Positions 25,467-36,354 of a stretch of 64,000 nucleotides of DNA are shown in pieces. Below the pieces are notes generated by a model. It was not told the origin of the DNA. It saw only the letters and a list, made by a program, of their open reading frames with translations, and searched no databases. A program made the translations under genes and the position numbers. Where the stretch lies: NCBI GenBank assembly GCA_958510825.1, contig OY294050.1:43165249-43229248 (forward strand), in the 5' to 3' direction. Source of the stretch: Brachypterus glaber. Taxonomy: Eukaryota > Arthropoda > Insecta > Coleoptera > Kateretidae. How positions within the stretch are numbered: the stretch's first letter is position 1; each line of letters starts with the position of its first letter.

Positions 25467-26180
25467 GTATACTACAGAAAATAGTATATTCTGTAACTAG
25501 TAAGGAATAGACAATATTCCGCGCAAGCCTGTCGGCTCGTATGACAGTCCCGCGAGCGCGGAATGACTATTCCATACGTGTTGTAGACTATACTTTTACT
25601 TCGACTGAAAATATGAAACACTGTATGGCTTTAAACTGCGGACAAGGTTAAAAACAATGTTTTTTGTAAATGCAACAAAACACATATTTTTAAATAAAGC
25701 AATTAATGTTATTTAATAATTTTATCAAATCAGTAGTTAAAAAAGATTTTTATTTAATTTTAGCACATATTTACAAATTATAATGCAAAAATGGTTATGT
25801 CAGATTGTTGTGACAGATATAAGGTTTAAATACTTAACAATAGATGGAGCAGTTTTAATTTTTTGAACTAAATTGATTAAAAACTGGTCAAATATTAAGA
25901 AAAACTAATAAACTTTATGTAATTTTAACGCAAAACTTTAAATTGCATTAAATTATTCAATATTTCATAGTAAAATATATATTTTAATAATTTTGCTACA
26001 GTTTTCTTTACTTTTATAAACAAGAGATGGCACTACATGTGCTCATTCTAACACTTGATAAGGAATATTCATACCGTATCTAGAGCTAGAATGGATTCAT
26101 TCTGTGTTTGAAATATGTGTGTATTTTCTTACATTCTAAAGCAGTCGTAGAAAAAATATTTTTTGTTTTCTGTAGTATAC
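25467..26180 (+). mobile_element. GTATACTACAG repeat family, most complete copy (714 bp)
   Basis: GTATACTACAGAAAA at 25467 is mirrored by TTTTCTGTAGTATAC ending at 26180. With TA as target duplication the ends become TACTACAG/CTGTAGTA. Inside is a hairpin (GGAATAGACAATATTCCGCG ... CGCGGAATGACTATTCC). Related copies occur at 52684-53257 (same strand, truncated) and 51155-51482 (inverted, cut by the assembly gap). No transposase frame is visible. Confidence 0.7.
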
Positions 26181-26315
26181 CATTTTAAACAGAACGGGAA
26201 TAATGACGTGGGGTACAAACATTGCGTCTATGACGTATAAACAAAACATTAATGACACTTAAATGTAGCATTAAACAATAATTGACAGAAAATAAAAGTT
26301 TGTTCAATACTTTAC

Positions 26316-26523
26316 CTTTCATTAAATGTATCTTGTCTGGCGTAGTTTTGCAAACTTCCTTCATCAATTAAAAACTTCATACGTTCGAAAAACGAGGCCG
26401 TTATCGCTGGAGGCTGTTTTCGGAGCAAAATATCGATTGGCTTTGGAGATGTAACGCACAATTGACTTGACTTGCATACGTGAGATGTGCAGCATTCTGG
26501 ATCTTCACAGTCCACAAGACCAT
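26316..26523 (-). CDS. Ten-m: Teneurin exon 6: cysteine-rich linker
   Basis: Residues 414-481 are encoded, with split codons at both ends (D413, S482). Acceptor TTATTTTAG precedes 26523 and donor AAG/GTAAAG follows 26316. The sequence GLVDCEDPECCTSHVCKSSQ continues the DxDxDG-like acidic motif begun in exon 5 (NDGRDNDKDGLVDCEDPECC), a probable calcium-binding, disulfide-rich linker typical of teneurins. It then runs ILLRKQPPAITASFFERMKF to FNE. Confidence 0.96.
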
Positions 26524-28229
26524 CTAAAATAATTTTGGGTAAGTCGAGGGGTTTTTGATATATTTTATTAAAATACTTTTTAATCGTTAGAGGGTAGCAA
26601 AGGAGGGTATCGCATTTTGGGTTAAATCGCCTGCAACGATAAGGCTTTACATGCTTATAGATACATAAAAAATAAATACTTAGCCAAAATTTCAGCCCTT
26701 TTTACATCCCGGAACATACTTTAATTAATTATTTTAATTAAGAATTTTGACATATGCCAATGTACGATTTAGCAACATTGCACGAAACTTCAAGTGTCAA
26801 ATGTCATCTCGTCAAAATAAAAATAACTTTGCACATTAGCTACTACAGTGGGGCGAAAAGAAAGAGCCTGTGTTGTGTTCACTGCTCTTGACTATAATAT
26901 TAAAATATTTTGTTGGTTTTATTAGTTTTTACGGATTTAATATACTATAACTCAATGTGTAATTAGACTTATGTGACTAGTTTCTTAGGTTTCAGTAAGA
27001 TTATGGAGTTATTTTTGAGGTATTTATACTATAATAACATTGTAAGCAAACCATTAGCTTCAACGATAACCCAAAGCATCTAGTTCCATGGGACAGTGTT
27101 ATCCAAGACAAGTAATTTAATATGGCTTTCAACATGTCAAATTAGTTTATTTCCATGATATACTTTTAACTTTTAATATTAATATATTTATTTAAAAATA
27201 AATATATTTAATTAATATTGTACAGTGTTTTTATTATACATTCTACCTAAATGTATTTATATTGATTTTTAGATAACAAAAAATATTGCTTTTTTTCAAT
27301 ATGATAGTCTCATTTAGAGCAAGAATAATGCGATGTTGTCGGATTTTCGATAAAAAATAATTCCTGAGTTTTTAATTTTTGTTTCATTTCTTTATTAAAA
27401 AATAACACAGTTTTTTATCATTTCTTTTTATCATTTTGCAATTTTTTAAACAAATACATATTTTTCTTATCTAGCCCAGAACTCCCATTTAAAACGATAC
27501 CCTTCTTTAATAACAATTGTGTTAATCATCTCTCGTAAAAAACAAACAGTTAATTTTACTTAATTGATGAAGTGACATTTTTAACGAAATTGAGTTGGGC
27601 ATGAAAAAAGGTTTTTTAGGCTTAGTACAACCTATTTTTTAGCCCATCCCATCAATTTGATACTATACTTATAAATTTAATTATGCTAATGGTAATTATC
27701 TGTAATTGATAATTATAATCAAGGATTTTTCATTTGTTTAATTCACTGTAGATTTTAATATTATTTGTTTCTTTTAAAATAAAATTATTTTTAAATACTA
27801 AAGAGTTAAAACCTTTTTAATTTATTGGTATACAGAAAAAGTAATTATGTTTAAGTTGCTTCCATTATTCTAGAAAATGAGGAAACGAACAAATTAGAAC
27901 AGCAAATGTTACAAAAAGAATAAACATATAAATTTATTATTTAACAATAAGATTTTTTTTTGTTCTTTTACTATTTTAAGAAAAGTAAAATTAAATTTAC
28001 CTCCAATAATTTCCAACTAAGGTTTAATTTTGCATTTAAATAAAAAATATATATATTTTTTGTAATTTCTCTTTTGTAATTTAATTAATTTGTCTAATTT
28101 AATTATTTTTTTTATTTTTTATGATTTTTATTTATATTTAATATTTTTATTATTTTTCCTGTATTCGGATTTATTCTGTTGGGCAATACAGATAATTATC
28201 ATAATATAATCGATACAAAAATATTATAC
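26524..28229. other. Intron between exons 5 and 6; nothing recognised
   Basis: This 1.7-kb intron is strongly AT-rich with no supportable gene or complete mobile element. Confidence 0.6.
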
Positions 28230-28565
28230 CTTTATCATTATCTCTTCCGTCATTACAGTTCTGTTCTAAAAGAACACTGCAGTCTCTTCCAGCCCAACCG
28301 ACTTCGCACCTGCACTCCCACATATTTTCCGAGTTAAATCTGCATTGTCCGTGGGAGGAACAACTGTTCGCACATCCTTCCATCGTGCAGTGCTTTCCAT
28401 TCCAGCCGGTAACGCATAAGCATGTGCCATTTTTGCACTGCCCGTGCTCGTTGCATCGCGTATCACAAAGTTTCATATTGCAAAATTCGCCTGACCAGCC
28501 AGGGTCGCACAGACAAGCTTCTGAGACGCAATGTCCATGAGATCCACAGTCCAAATCACAAAGTT
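28230..28565 (-). CDS. Ten-m: Teneurin exon 5: EGF repeats 6-8 and start of the cysteine-rich linker
   Basis: Residues 302-412 are encoded. Acceptor ATTGCAG precedes 28565 and donor AAAG/GTATAA follows 28230. Three EGF-like repeats follow one another: LCDLDCGSHGHC... (C303-C329), LCDTRCNEHGQC...CVTGWNGKHC (C334-C360) and GCANSCSSHGQC...CEVGWAGRDC (C365-C396), each with six cysteines. The exon ends with LEQNCNDGRDND, the acidic start of the linker. The codon split with exon 4 gives glutamate. Confidence 0.97.
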
Positions 28566-28837
28566 CTGCAATGAATAATGAAAATTAGATTTTCACAAAC
28601 ATGTAAAAATGTTGAGGGTCTATAGAATTTAATTTATTATTTGCTGTTACACATATAGGCACAAAAATAATTTGCATTGATGTTGGCCAAGTGATAGTCT
28701 ATAGAAGAACAAATAAGCGCGACGTTGGGAAAAGGGGGGTAATTCTTCACCACATACATATAGGGCACCAACCTCGTTAACTTAAGGTATAGTGATCGAG
28801 TCCTTAGAATTGGCTTTATTTAATATATGTTGGTATT

Positions 28838-29338
28838 TTGTCTGTTTTTTTATGTCAGAAAAAGGCACTTCGTGCAATTTTTGGTCTACAATATCGTAAC
28901 TCTTGTCGAAGTCTCTTCAGATCAAAAAATATACTTACTGTATTTGGTTTATATGTTTATGAATGTATCATGTTTTTAATAAAAAATAAAGAACTTTTTC
29001 TTAATAATGAGCCAAGCTCTGACAGAGTTACGGACTATAAGATTCCAAAGCACATGCTAGCTGCCTTTGAAAAAGGCCCTTACTACTCAGCTATGTATTT
29101 ATTTAATAAACTACCACAACACATAAAAATACATAAAAATAATAGAAATTTTAAAAATCTGTTATTTAATTACATTTGTGCTTTGGAACCTTATTCTCTG
29201 AAAGAATTTGAGTCATACAAGCCAAATTAAAGCTTTATTTGACAATATTTCAATCAATAATTTTACTTAGGTGCTATATGTATTGTATTTAAAAAAAAAT
29301 TTATGAAATAAATCGAGTTATTATTATTATTATTTATT
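28838..29338 (+). pseudogene. 5'-truncated LINE, C-terminal end of the reverse transcriptase ORF plus 3' tail
   Basis: The frame 28838-29230 reads KKALRAIFGLQYRNSCRSLF and later KGPYYSAMYLFNKLPQHIK, wording typical of the C-terminus of Jockey-type non-LTR retrotransposon ORF2. It stops at TAA near 29230, and the 3' region ends in an ATT microsatellite (29322-29335), a usual LINE tail. No catalytic motif is present, so it is a dead fragment in the intron between teneurin exons 4 and 5. Confidence 0.8.
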
Positions 29339-30738
29339 TCCCGAAATAAGGTGGTTTGTTTATATCGATGCATATTCTCTTAGTTTTGTTTCTTTTTTGC
29401 AATATATGAAGAAAATAAAATAAATTTAAATATATGGGACAAAATTCAGTAATGGGAGAAATTATGTCTCTAGCTCCAAAAAAACTTAAATATGGACTTT
29501 TTGTGCAATTTATTTAATGAAATGTCTTCAATATTAACTGGTTTTGATACTCAGTTACTAATAGCTTCTATAAATATCGTCTGTTTTAAAAATCTGATAT
29601 ATTAACCTAAAAAACGTAACAACGGTCCCTTGTCTCCCGCAACCTTTTTTGACATACAATGTATATTTGTATGTAGATTACCTTAATTGAACTTTGCAAA
29701 ATATTTTTTAGTTAATTTAAGAACTGTTAACTAACGTCATAAGGCTTATTTACTTTGAAAATCTTATACTGGTTTGAATAAAAAAAATAATAACTTATGT
29801 CTCCCAATTTAAATCGAGCGCTTCTTATATTAGTAAAATCCAACACTGCTAGAATGCCGATCGTGGTACGTTAAAATTATTAGTATAAGATCAGTACCAA
29901 GTATTTTCATTACGTGTTAAGAGCGGTAAGTACTTCTAATTGTAAATATGCATTTAATAAATTTAGTTTAAGCGATGTTATTTTAATGCGTACTTATTTA
30001 ATGAACAACGCCGGTCCCTAATATTATCTTAATTGTTTTTAATTATATCTCAGACTAAACATTTTAGATTTGTACAATAACATATACAATACCTAGCCTC
30101 AAATTTGCAGGAACTGATCTCAAAGACATTGATCCAAATCCCACTAATTGTGTCTAAACGTAACGACGGTCCCTTGTAACGAAGATCCCCACGAAAAGGA
30201 ACCCTTGTTGCTAACATAAGGAACGTCGTTACATATTTGAAAAATTATGCAAATTTTTACTCTGTTAACATTGTTCTTTCTCAAACTCTTGCAGAATAAA
30301 GAAATAAATATATTCCAAACTCAAAAAAACAATATAATGCCTAAAATTAATCTTAGAGAAAGCCAATTGGATGAAAAGGGGAGTGAGAAATATAAAAAAT
30401 ATTATATTAAAAATATTAATTTTATTTTTAAATTGAGAAAATTTGGTCTCTTTGCTAAGAACAACGGTCCCTATAAAAAAATAACGGCGGTCCCTATAAA
30501 TAATAACGACGGTCCCTCTAAGAATAACAAAATTGTTGCTAATCAACTGTATGTACAACCCTCTTGGATTTGATCTTTTATTACAATATGAAGAATAACT
30601 ATGACAATTTTTTCTTTTTTTAATATATATTTTTTAATTTATATCACATATAAAAAGAAACGTAAGTAAAAAAATATTTACTTAAATCTCTGAATATACT
30701 TTTTCGTAATCTTTTATAATTTATACGCATGCTCTTAC
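29339..30738. other. Intron with a cluster of AACnnCGGTCCCT motifs
   Basis: Six copies of a 13-base motif AAC-N-N-CGGTCCCT occur at 29618, 30007, 30162, 30460, 30483 and 30505, all on the plus strand. The last three are 22-23 bp apart. No gene is recognised. An open frame over 30247-30573 has composition driven by these repeats and AT-rich filler. Confidence 0.7.
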
Positions 30739-30948
30739 CTTTCGAGCAGTCTTCTCCAGACCACCTGGCTTCGCAAGTACAAGTTTGTGTATCCAAATCA
30801 AATGTCCCATGTCCCGAACAATCCGGAAGACACTGAAGGGCATCTTTATCCATTTCGCTACAGTCAAGACCTTTCCAGCCTTTTTTACATATACAAGTGC
30901 CTTCGACACAGTAACCATGTGCTGAGCAGTTTGGATGTGGACAATCCA
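30739..30948 (-). CDS. Ten-m: Teneurin exon 4: EGF repeats 4 and 5
   Basis: Residues 232-300 are encoded. Acceptor GTCTTTTAG precedes 30948 and donor AAAG/GTAAGA follows 30739. EGF4 is DCPHPNCSAHGYC...CKKGWKGLDC (C233-C260). EGF5 is QCLPDCSGHGTFDLDTQTCT...WSGEDC (C270-C298); its third cysteine is replaced by Phe280, leaving five. In teneurins the unpaired cysteine of EGF5 forms a covalent cis-dimer bond. The split codon with exon 3 gives valine. Confidence 0.97.
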
Positions 30949-31061
30949 CTAAAAGACAAAATAAGTATATGTTATATAAAAGTTTATAGGAGAATTTTAT
31001 TATAGTCGAGAGAAAATTTTATCCCGAGAAACGAGGCATTAACGGATATAATAGATCTTAA

Positions 31062-31806
31062 GGGGCTGTCCATATATTACGTAACGCGCCTAGGGGGGGG
31101 TCAGAGAAATTGTTACAGTTTGTGACAGAGGGGAGGGGGGGGGGGGGTCTAGATAAACGTTACGTAACGGAATTTAATAAATTTAATGTTTATTTCCTAA
31201 GCTTGGCAGATGTATTTTTTATTTTAACATAAATTACTATTTAGTGGCCCATAATTCCCTTTTTCACACAAAAATGACGAAACTATGCATATTTAAATAA
31301 TATTGTAATCAGTAAAAAAACTGTTGACATTGATATTAAAAAAAAATCTTACGGCCCTGTTCTTGAGTTATCTTGCCGATGAATCATCGGCCATGATACA
31401 TTTTGGCGCGGAATGTGTACTCACAGAAAACCAATGTGTGTACAATTTTGTGTACCTGTGCATAAACACCTATACGTGTTATATGTGACACTCAGTGTAA
31501 AAAGAGGTACCTAGTATTTTTTCCCTGTGTGATATTGATTATGAATATTTTTTTAAAGTTTGAGTGATTTTTTCGTGTAATTTTTTTTTAAGGTTATGTT
31601 ATACTATATTTTAGGTTCATGTTTGTTTTGTCGAGAAAAACGAATCAATAGTGAGAATACAGTTAAATTTATCGCGAAACAAAATTTTTATATTGTTACG
31701 CGTTACACAGGGGGGGGGGGTGTTGGTAAATGTTACAGTTTGTTACACAGGGGGGAGGGGGGTTATTTTTTTAAAAAATTGCGTTACGTAATATATGGAC
31801 AGCCCC
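31062..31806 (+). mobile_element. GGGGCTGTCC element, copy 2 (745 bp, Harbinger-like MITE)
   Basis: It has the same inverted termini as the copy at 23012, in the opposite orientation, and a TAA trinucleotide on each side (31059-31061 and 31807-31809). G-tracts and C-tracts near both ends and the short MLYYILGSC frame are shared. It fills about 70 percent of the 1.05-kb intron between teneurin exons 3 and 4. Confidence 0.85.
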
Positions 31807-31994
31807 TAAGGCTATAATAATTTTCTCTCCAGGGGTATATTTAATTTTTTTCACTACTATCATAATAATTACAAGGGTACCTTGGTGGAGAAAAATTGTT
31901 TTACAACTTAAAATAAAGCAAATAATGGCATTACCCGAACTCCTGATGCTAGTAATGAAAACGATAATTATTATTAAAAAAGCAAATATAATAC

Positions 31995-32189
31995 CTTCTT
32001 CACAGAATTTTCCTTTATATCCCCTAATGCAGTTACATTTTCCGTTATTACAGTGACCATGACCATTACAATCAGGAACTTCACACTCATCATGCCTTAA
32101 TTGACATTCTTTTCCTTTCCAGCCGGGATTACATTGACATTCTCCATTTATATATTCTCCTCGTTGTGTACAAAGGACCGGACATACAC
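31995..32189 (-). CDS. Ten-m: Teneurin exon 3: EGF repeats 2 and 3
   Basis: Residues 167-230 are encoded. It was found by reading the minus strand, since it is short and has no start codon. Acceptor GTTGTTTAG precedes 32189 and donor AAG/GTATTA follows 31995. EGF2 is VCPVLCTQRGEYINGECQCN...WKGKEC (C168-C194) with Tyr178 in place of the third cysteine. EGF3 is ECEVPDCNGHGHC...CIRGYKGKFC (C201-C228). The five-cysteine EGF2 is the second dimerisation repeat of teneurins. The split codon with exon 2 gives serine. Confidence 0.96.
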
Positions 32190-32458
32190 CTAAACAACAG
32201 AAATGTTTAATTAACTAAAATTAAAGCCTTATGTCATATCATTGTGTTTAAAATGTTATATTATTTGTATAATACAATTCACATTTATAATGTTAAAATG
32301 AGGTTCTTTTACGTTAAAGTCAATTAAAAAAAGTGTATAATTTTGCAAGGATAATAACTTTTATAATAAAACTTTAATAAATAAGTTAAGTTAAGTTTAG
32401 TTTATAGTTTCAAAGAAATTAGAGCAAAATAAGGATGTATATTAATTACAACAGTTAA

Positions 32459-33378
32459 CCCTTCGTTAGGCGCGCGGTCTACGATCGTAGACCATGCTTT
32501 TTTTTAGCTGGGTAACTTTTTACACGGAGTGTTTACGCTTGCGCCCCTTCGAGTAGCTGTGCATTATGCATCAATCTATTAGATCAGTAATAATTCACAC
32601 TTTGAATGGGTATAATATTGTTTTTATTCATATTGAAACCTGCCTGATCTACAATTGTAGACCGCGCGACTAACCACGTTACCTTTTTTATTTTTGCATT
32701 TTTTTATTTTGTGTAAGTTTTTATGGTTTCTTTTTGTGAATATTGTTTTTCAAAGTAAGTTTATTAATTAGTATTAAAAAGAAATAGCGGTTTATAGGAA
32801 GACACTGGCACGAGTCTTTTTGGGCATGAAAGAGCTCATACGTAATGTTTTTGATAAATAAGGTAATTTTCTGTTCTATAAAACTAAAAATTACTTTGGA
32901 CACTAAATGTGCCTAGGAAGGGAAAATAAATCGAAAAAAAAATGCTCAAAATATCATAACTACGATTGCAAAGAGCACATGTACCAGGCGCATGAGTTAC
33001 TAAAATATTGCATGATTTCGAGTCAAATTTTATAATATTTTTTTCTTTTAATTTAGGTGTTTTTTATTTTTTATAATCGTACATGTTGAAAAAAAAACAA
33101 ATGTTTTAGTTTCAGAAAGTTTTTTTATTTTTTTTACACTTTACCGTACAGATGTAAAATATATGTTAGAATTGTATATCATTTTTCTTTTACCCTTAAC
33201 ACTTACTAAAACAATAATAATTTGAAAAAAATATGTAAATAACTTTTAAATACAAACAAATAAATAACATAAGATATTTGGTTTTTAAAAATAGAAATGT
33301 GTTTTTTTAAACAAAAAATAAAATGGTCTACAAGTGTAGCCTAAACACGTTACAAAAAGAGGCGCGCCTAACGAAGGG
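32459..33378. mobile_element. 920-bp piggyBac-like non-autonomous element with TTAA duplication
   Basis: TTAA (32455-32458) precedes CCCTTCGTTAGGCGCGC. The right end is the exact complement, GCGCGCCTAACGAAGGG, before TTAA (33379-33382). TTAA target and CCC-starting inverted repeats are hallmarks of piggyBac. Inside are several GGTCTAC-N-GTAGACC palindromes near both ends. No transposase frame is present. Confidence 0.85.
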
Positions 33379-33467
33379 TTAATAAATAATTTAATTAAAA
33401 AAAAAAACACCCGACTGATAACTAAAAAGTATGAAACAAGAATAATGTTAAATAAAATTTTATAGTA

Positions 33468-33584
33468 ACCATCGTAGTCGGAGGCCTATTCTGCCTTTAT
33501 ATTATTAAAACATTTGTACATTTAAATTAAGTTTGAAGATTTGTAACATGATTATATTTAGGATTGGCTCCCGACTGCGACGGT
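33468..33584. repeat. Imperfect inverted repeat, ~18-bp arms
   Basis: ACCATCGTAGTCGGAGGC at the left pairs imperfectly with GCTCCCGACTGCGACGGT at the right. It directly precedes the tandem hammerhead-like block and may be one terminus of the same insertion. Confidence 0.5.
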
Positions 33585-33595
33585 AACTAATTAAT

Positions 33596-33990
33596 TTTTT
33601 CTTTTTATAAATCACTGATGACAGCAGCCCAAATAGGCGAAACATGAACAGTTGTCAAATTCGGATAAGGGGTTTAGGCTGTAGAGCAGATTTCTTGATT
33701 TAGGCTGATGATAAAATGAATAAATCGAATATAGTCGAAACGTGGGCAAATACATCTATAACTATAATAACTACTGTTACTCATGGGACCAAGACGCATC
33801 GTTTGATATATTATTCATAAAAATCGGATGATTTTTTTAATTTTTCTCTTTATAAATCCCTGATGATGACAGCCCAATGGGCGAAACATGGACTTTTATA
33901 TAGCCTATGTCACCCGCGGCATGAATAAGAATCGTTTAAGACCTTAATTGTCAAATTCGGTCCAGGCGTTTAGGCTGTAGAGTGGTACAT
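33596..33990 (+). repeat. Tandem ~245-bp block with CTGATGA...GAAAC modules
   Basis: TTTATAAATC(A/C)CTGATGA followed by a GCCC/GGC stem and GAAACATG occurs at about 33605 and again at about 33850. Each is followed by TTGTCAAATTCGG and GTTTAGGCTGTAGAG. A third CTGATGA...GTCGAAACGTGG lies at 33705-33745. The order recalls hammerhead ribozymes repeated in Penelope-like elements and retrozymes, but stem II does not directly adjoin the core, so activity is doubtful. Confidence 0.5.
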
Positions 33991-33999
33991 ACATACATA

Positions 34000-34031
<32 letters not shown>

Positions 34032-34035
34032 CATA
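33984..34035. repeat. (CATA)n microsatellite
   Basis: CATA units with two TATA interruptions directly follow the preceding tandem block and could be its 3' tail. Confidence 0.9.
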
Positions 34036-34295
34036 GACTGTTAAACACATTACCCTACTTTCTTGGTCAGTCGGGTAAAAATAGTAAAAGTCCAGGGATA
34101 AATGGAATTTAAGCATAAATAATAAAAATAGAAAAGAAATCAATAACTATCTTGTTCAGGGTGATTCCGCCTCAACAGTTCTCGCAGGAAAACATTTTAA
34201 TTTCATTTAATTTTTAATTTTTATACGAATAGTTATTTTTTTAACTAGTGTATTAAGTGGATAAAATCACTTAATACACGAGTTGAGAATTTAAT

Positions 34296-34715
34296 TTTAT
34301 CCAACACCTTATATTTTTAAATAAAAATCTTTAATTTTGCGAAAAATTATGTCAAAAATATTAAGATTAAGTTTTCTTAATACTAAAATAATAGGTAGCC
34401 ATGGCCTAAGTTTGCCTATTAAAAATAAACAATTGCTAGTTTTACATTTCTTACAAACGTCAAAATGGACAGTATTTTATTCAAAAACTAAAGAATAATT
34501 TGGGGTTTTCTTTAATTTTTATGGTTTAGTTAACGTGCTTCTATTTATAGAATAGTTATAATACTTAATAGGGTATGTAACTAATTTTGGGTGAGATCAA
34601 AAGCTGTACGTAAAAGAGTGGGTGAAAAATTTTTTAGTCACTAGTGGAAAAAAACTCAATTTTTACATTTAAAATAGTGCTCAAAACAAGTGTTTCTGTG
34701 AAGGTGTTGGATAAA
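34296..34715 (+). mobile_element. TTTATCCAACACCTT element, copy 1 (420 bp)
   Basis: TTTATCCAACACCTT at the left is mirrored by AAGGTGTTGGATAAA at the right. A second copy in inverted orientation occurs at 45309-45763. Internal text including AATAATAGGTAGCCATGGCC is shared. It is non-coding and probably a MITE. Confidence 0.75.
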
Positions 34716-34916
34716 GGAAATTGTTACTTTTAGTTTATGTACTGTTGCTACTTATATCTTTTTATTGTTATTCTTTTATCTTTTTATTATTATTTTCATC
34801 TATCCATTCCTCCAATCATCGTACAGAGAGATATCGGAGTGTAATTTTCAGCTGCCAACCCTTATCAGTCAAGAGTCAACTTAATATTCAGATTGAAAAA
34901 ATGTGCCAGACTTGAT

Positions 34917-36040
34917 TCATTACATCGGCACTTAGTGCTACTAAGAGTGCCGATGTATTGAAATCTTCGCCGAAAAGTCAAAATCTTTGACAACGTTTTT
35001 TCACATTTCTCGACGTTTTAGACCATTCTGAGTCGAAATCGGTAAAAAAAAATTTGCTTCCGTCTGTCTGTCTGGGTGTAAACTCTCTAACTCCATTTCT
35101 ACATGAGATATCGACTTGCGGTTTTTTAAATATTGTTTCTTATCGTATTCCGAAGAGCTGATTAGATTTTGGGGGTAAACGATTGGGGGTAAGGGGGTAA
35201 AAATAGGGTAAAACTCCTATTTTTAGCGTTTTTTGTTTATTATTATTGTATTTGGTTAATTTAGTACTTATATAAAAGATAATTTTAAATTGGTCAAAAA
35301 ATATTTTAAACAACGTTTTCCTAAAACGCATTGTTTTCGAGATATTGGCGTTTAAAGCAGTAAAAGGTTTTTTTTAGCATATCTCACATATTTATAACCC
35401 GATTTCAAAAAATTATATTTTAAATAAAAGCTTTTTTAAGCCCTATAAAAATGTTATATACAGTTTTTTGCTAGAATATAATGTTTTAAAGATACAGAAT
35501 TTAAAATCAAACAAAACACCTAGTATAATCAAAATTATAAAATTTTAATTATATATTCTATCTATAAAAATCTAGAAAAAGTTTAGAAATTTAATCAATA
35601 AAAAGTAATCGATATGACAGACATTAAATACAAAATAATTACGTTTTTAAATCTACTTCGTTTTTAAGTCATTACACCAACGCAAGAGCATGCTACGATA
35701 TGAAAAATCCGCTGAGATATTTTGACCTCATTAAATGATATAGCATTATTATTAAAGAGAAATGCGAAAAATATATTACAGAAAATATTACCGGAAAATA
35801 AAAAGTTCAAAGATTAAGATGAATGATACCGTACAGAAAAAAAAATAATTAGAATTATTTTAACAAATACAAATAGTAACAATAAAAGATTTAAATCAAA
35901 ATATAAAAAATCCAAACATTTCACAAAATATCTAGTCTCAGAACCAAATGTAATGTTTTAAAGATACATAATTTAGATGGCTCTAGTGTACAATAGTGCC
36001 GATGTTTTGACAGGGTGCTTGCAACGTTTTATCTAGTTTT
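34917..36040 (+). mobile_element. CATCGGCACTTAG repeat, longer copy (~1.1 kb)
   Basis: The element starts with a hairpin (GGCACTTAGTGCTACTAAGAGTGCC), continues through CGTCTGTCTGTCTGGGTGTA, and ends in ACAATAGTGCCGATGTTTTG followed by ACAGGGTGCTTG. A 0.6-kb internally deleted relative is nested at 54643-55255. No long frame is visible. Confidence 0.65.
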
Positions 36041-36127
36041 CCGAATATAATTCAGTGACATTTTTTCGGTGTTGATGTTATTTTTATTACGAATATCAAA
36101 AGTGTTTATTTTTTCGAGAAATAAAGT

Positions 36128-36354
36128 AAGCCGGCCTCAGTGGTGTAAGATGGAGCGCGTTCGCTTTGTAATGTCGAGGTAGCGGGTTTGAATTCCGCCT
36201 GGGGTGGTGTGGTGTTTTAAAAAATTACTTTACAATTATTTGCTGCCTACATAACCGAAGTGGACTTGATTTTCTTGCATTTTAATTGATATATGGTATT
36301 CTTGGCCCTGGGAATGGTTCTAATATAGCGTTGAGCAAGTACAACGGCAAGCTT
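36128..36354 (+). mobile_element. tRNA-derived SINE
   Basis: The head GCCGGCCTCAGTGGTGTAAG carries an A-box-like TCAGTGGTGTAA at 36138. A B-box-like GGGTTTGAATTCCGCC lies at about 36184-36199, at the spacing expected in a tRNA. An unrelated body follows up to repeat family A, which abuts at 36355. The folding is too diverged for a functional tRNA. Confidence 0.6.

Noticed and set aside
30247..30573. Open frames on both strands (108 and 97 codons)
   Set aside because: They arise from the GGTCCCT motif cluster and AT-rich filler; no recognisable protein family.
36128..36205. Functional tRNA gene
   Set aside because: A and B boxes are recognisable but acceptor and anticodon stems do not pair, and a SINE-like body follows.
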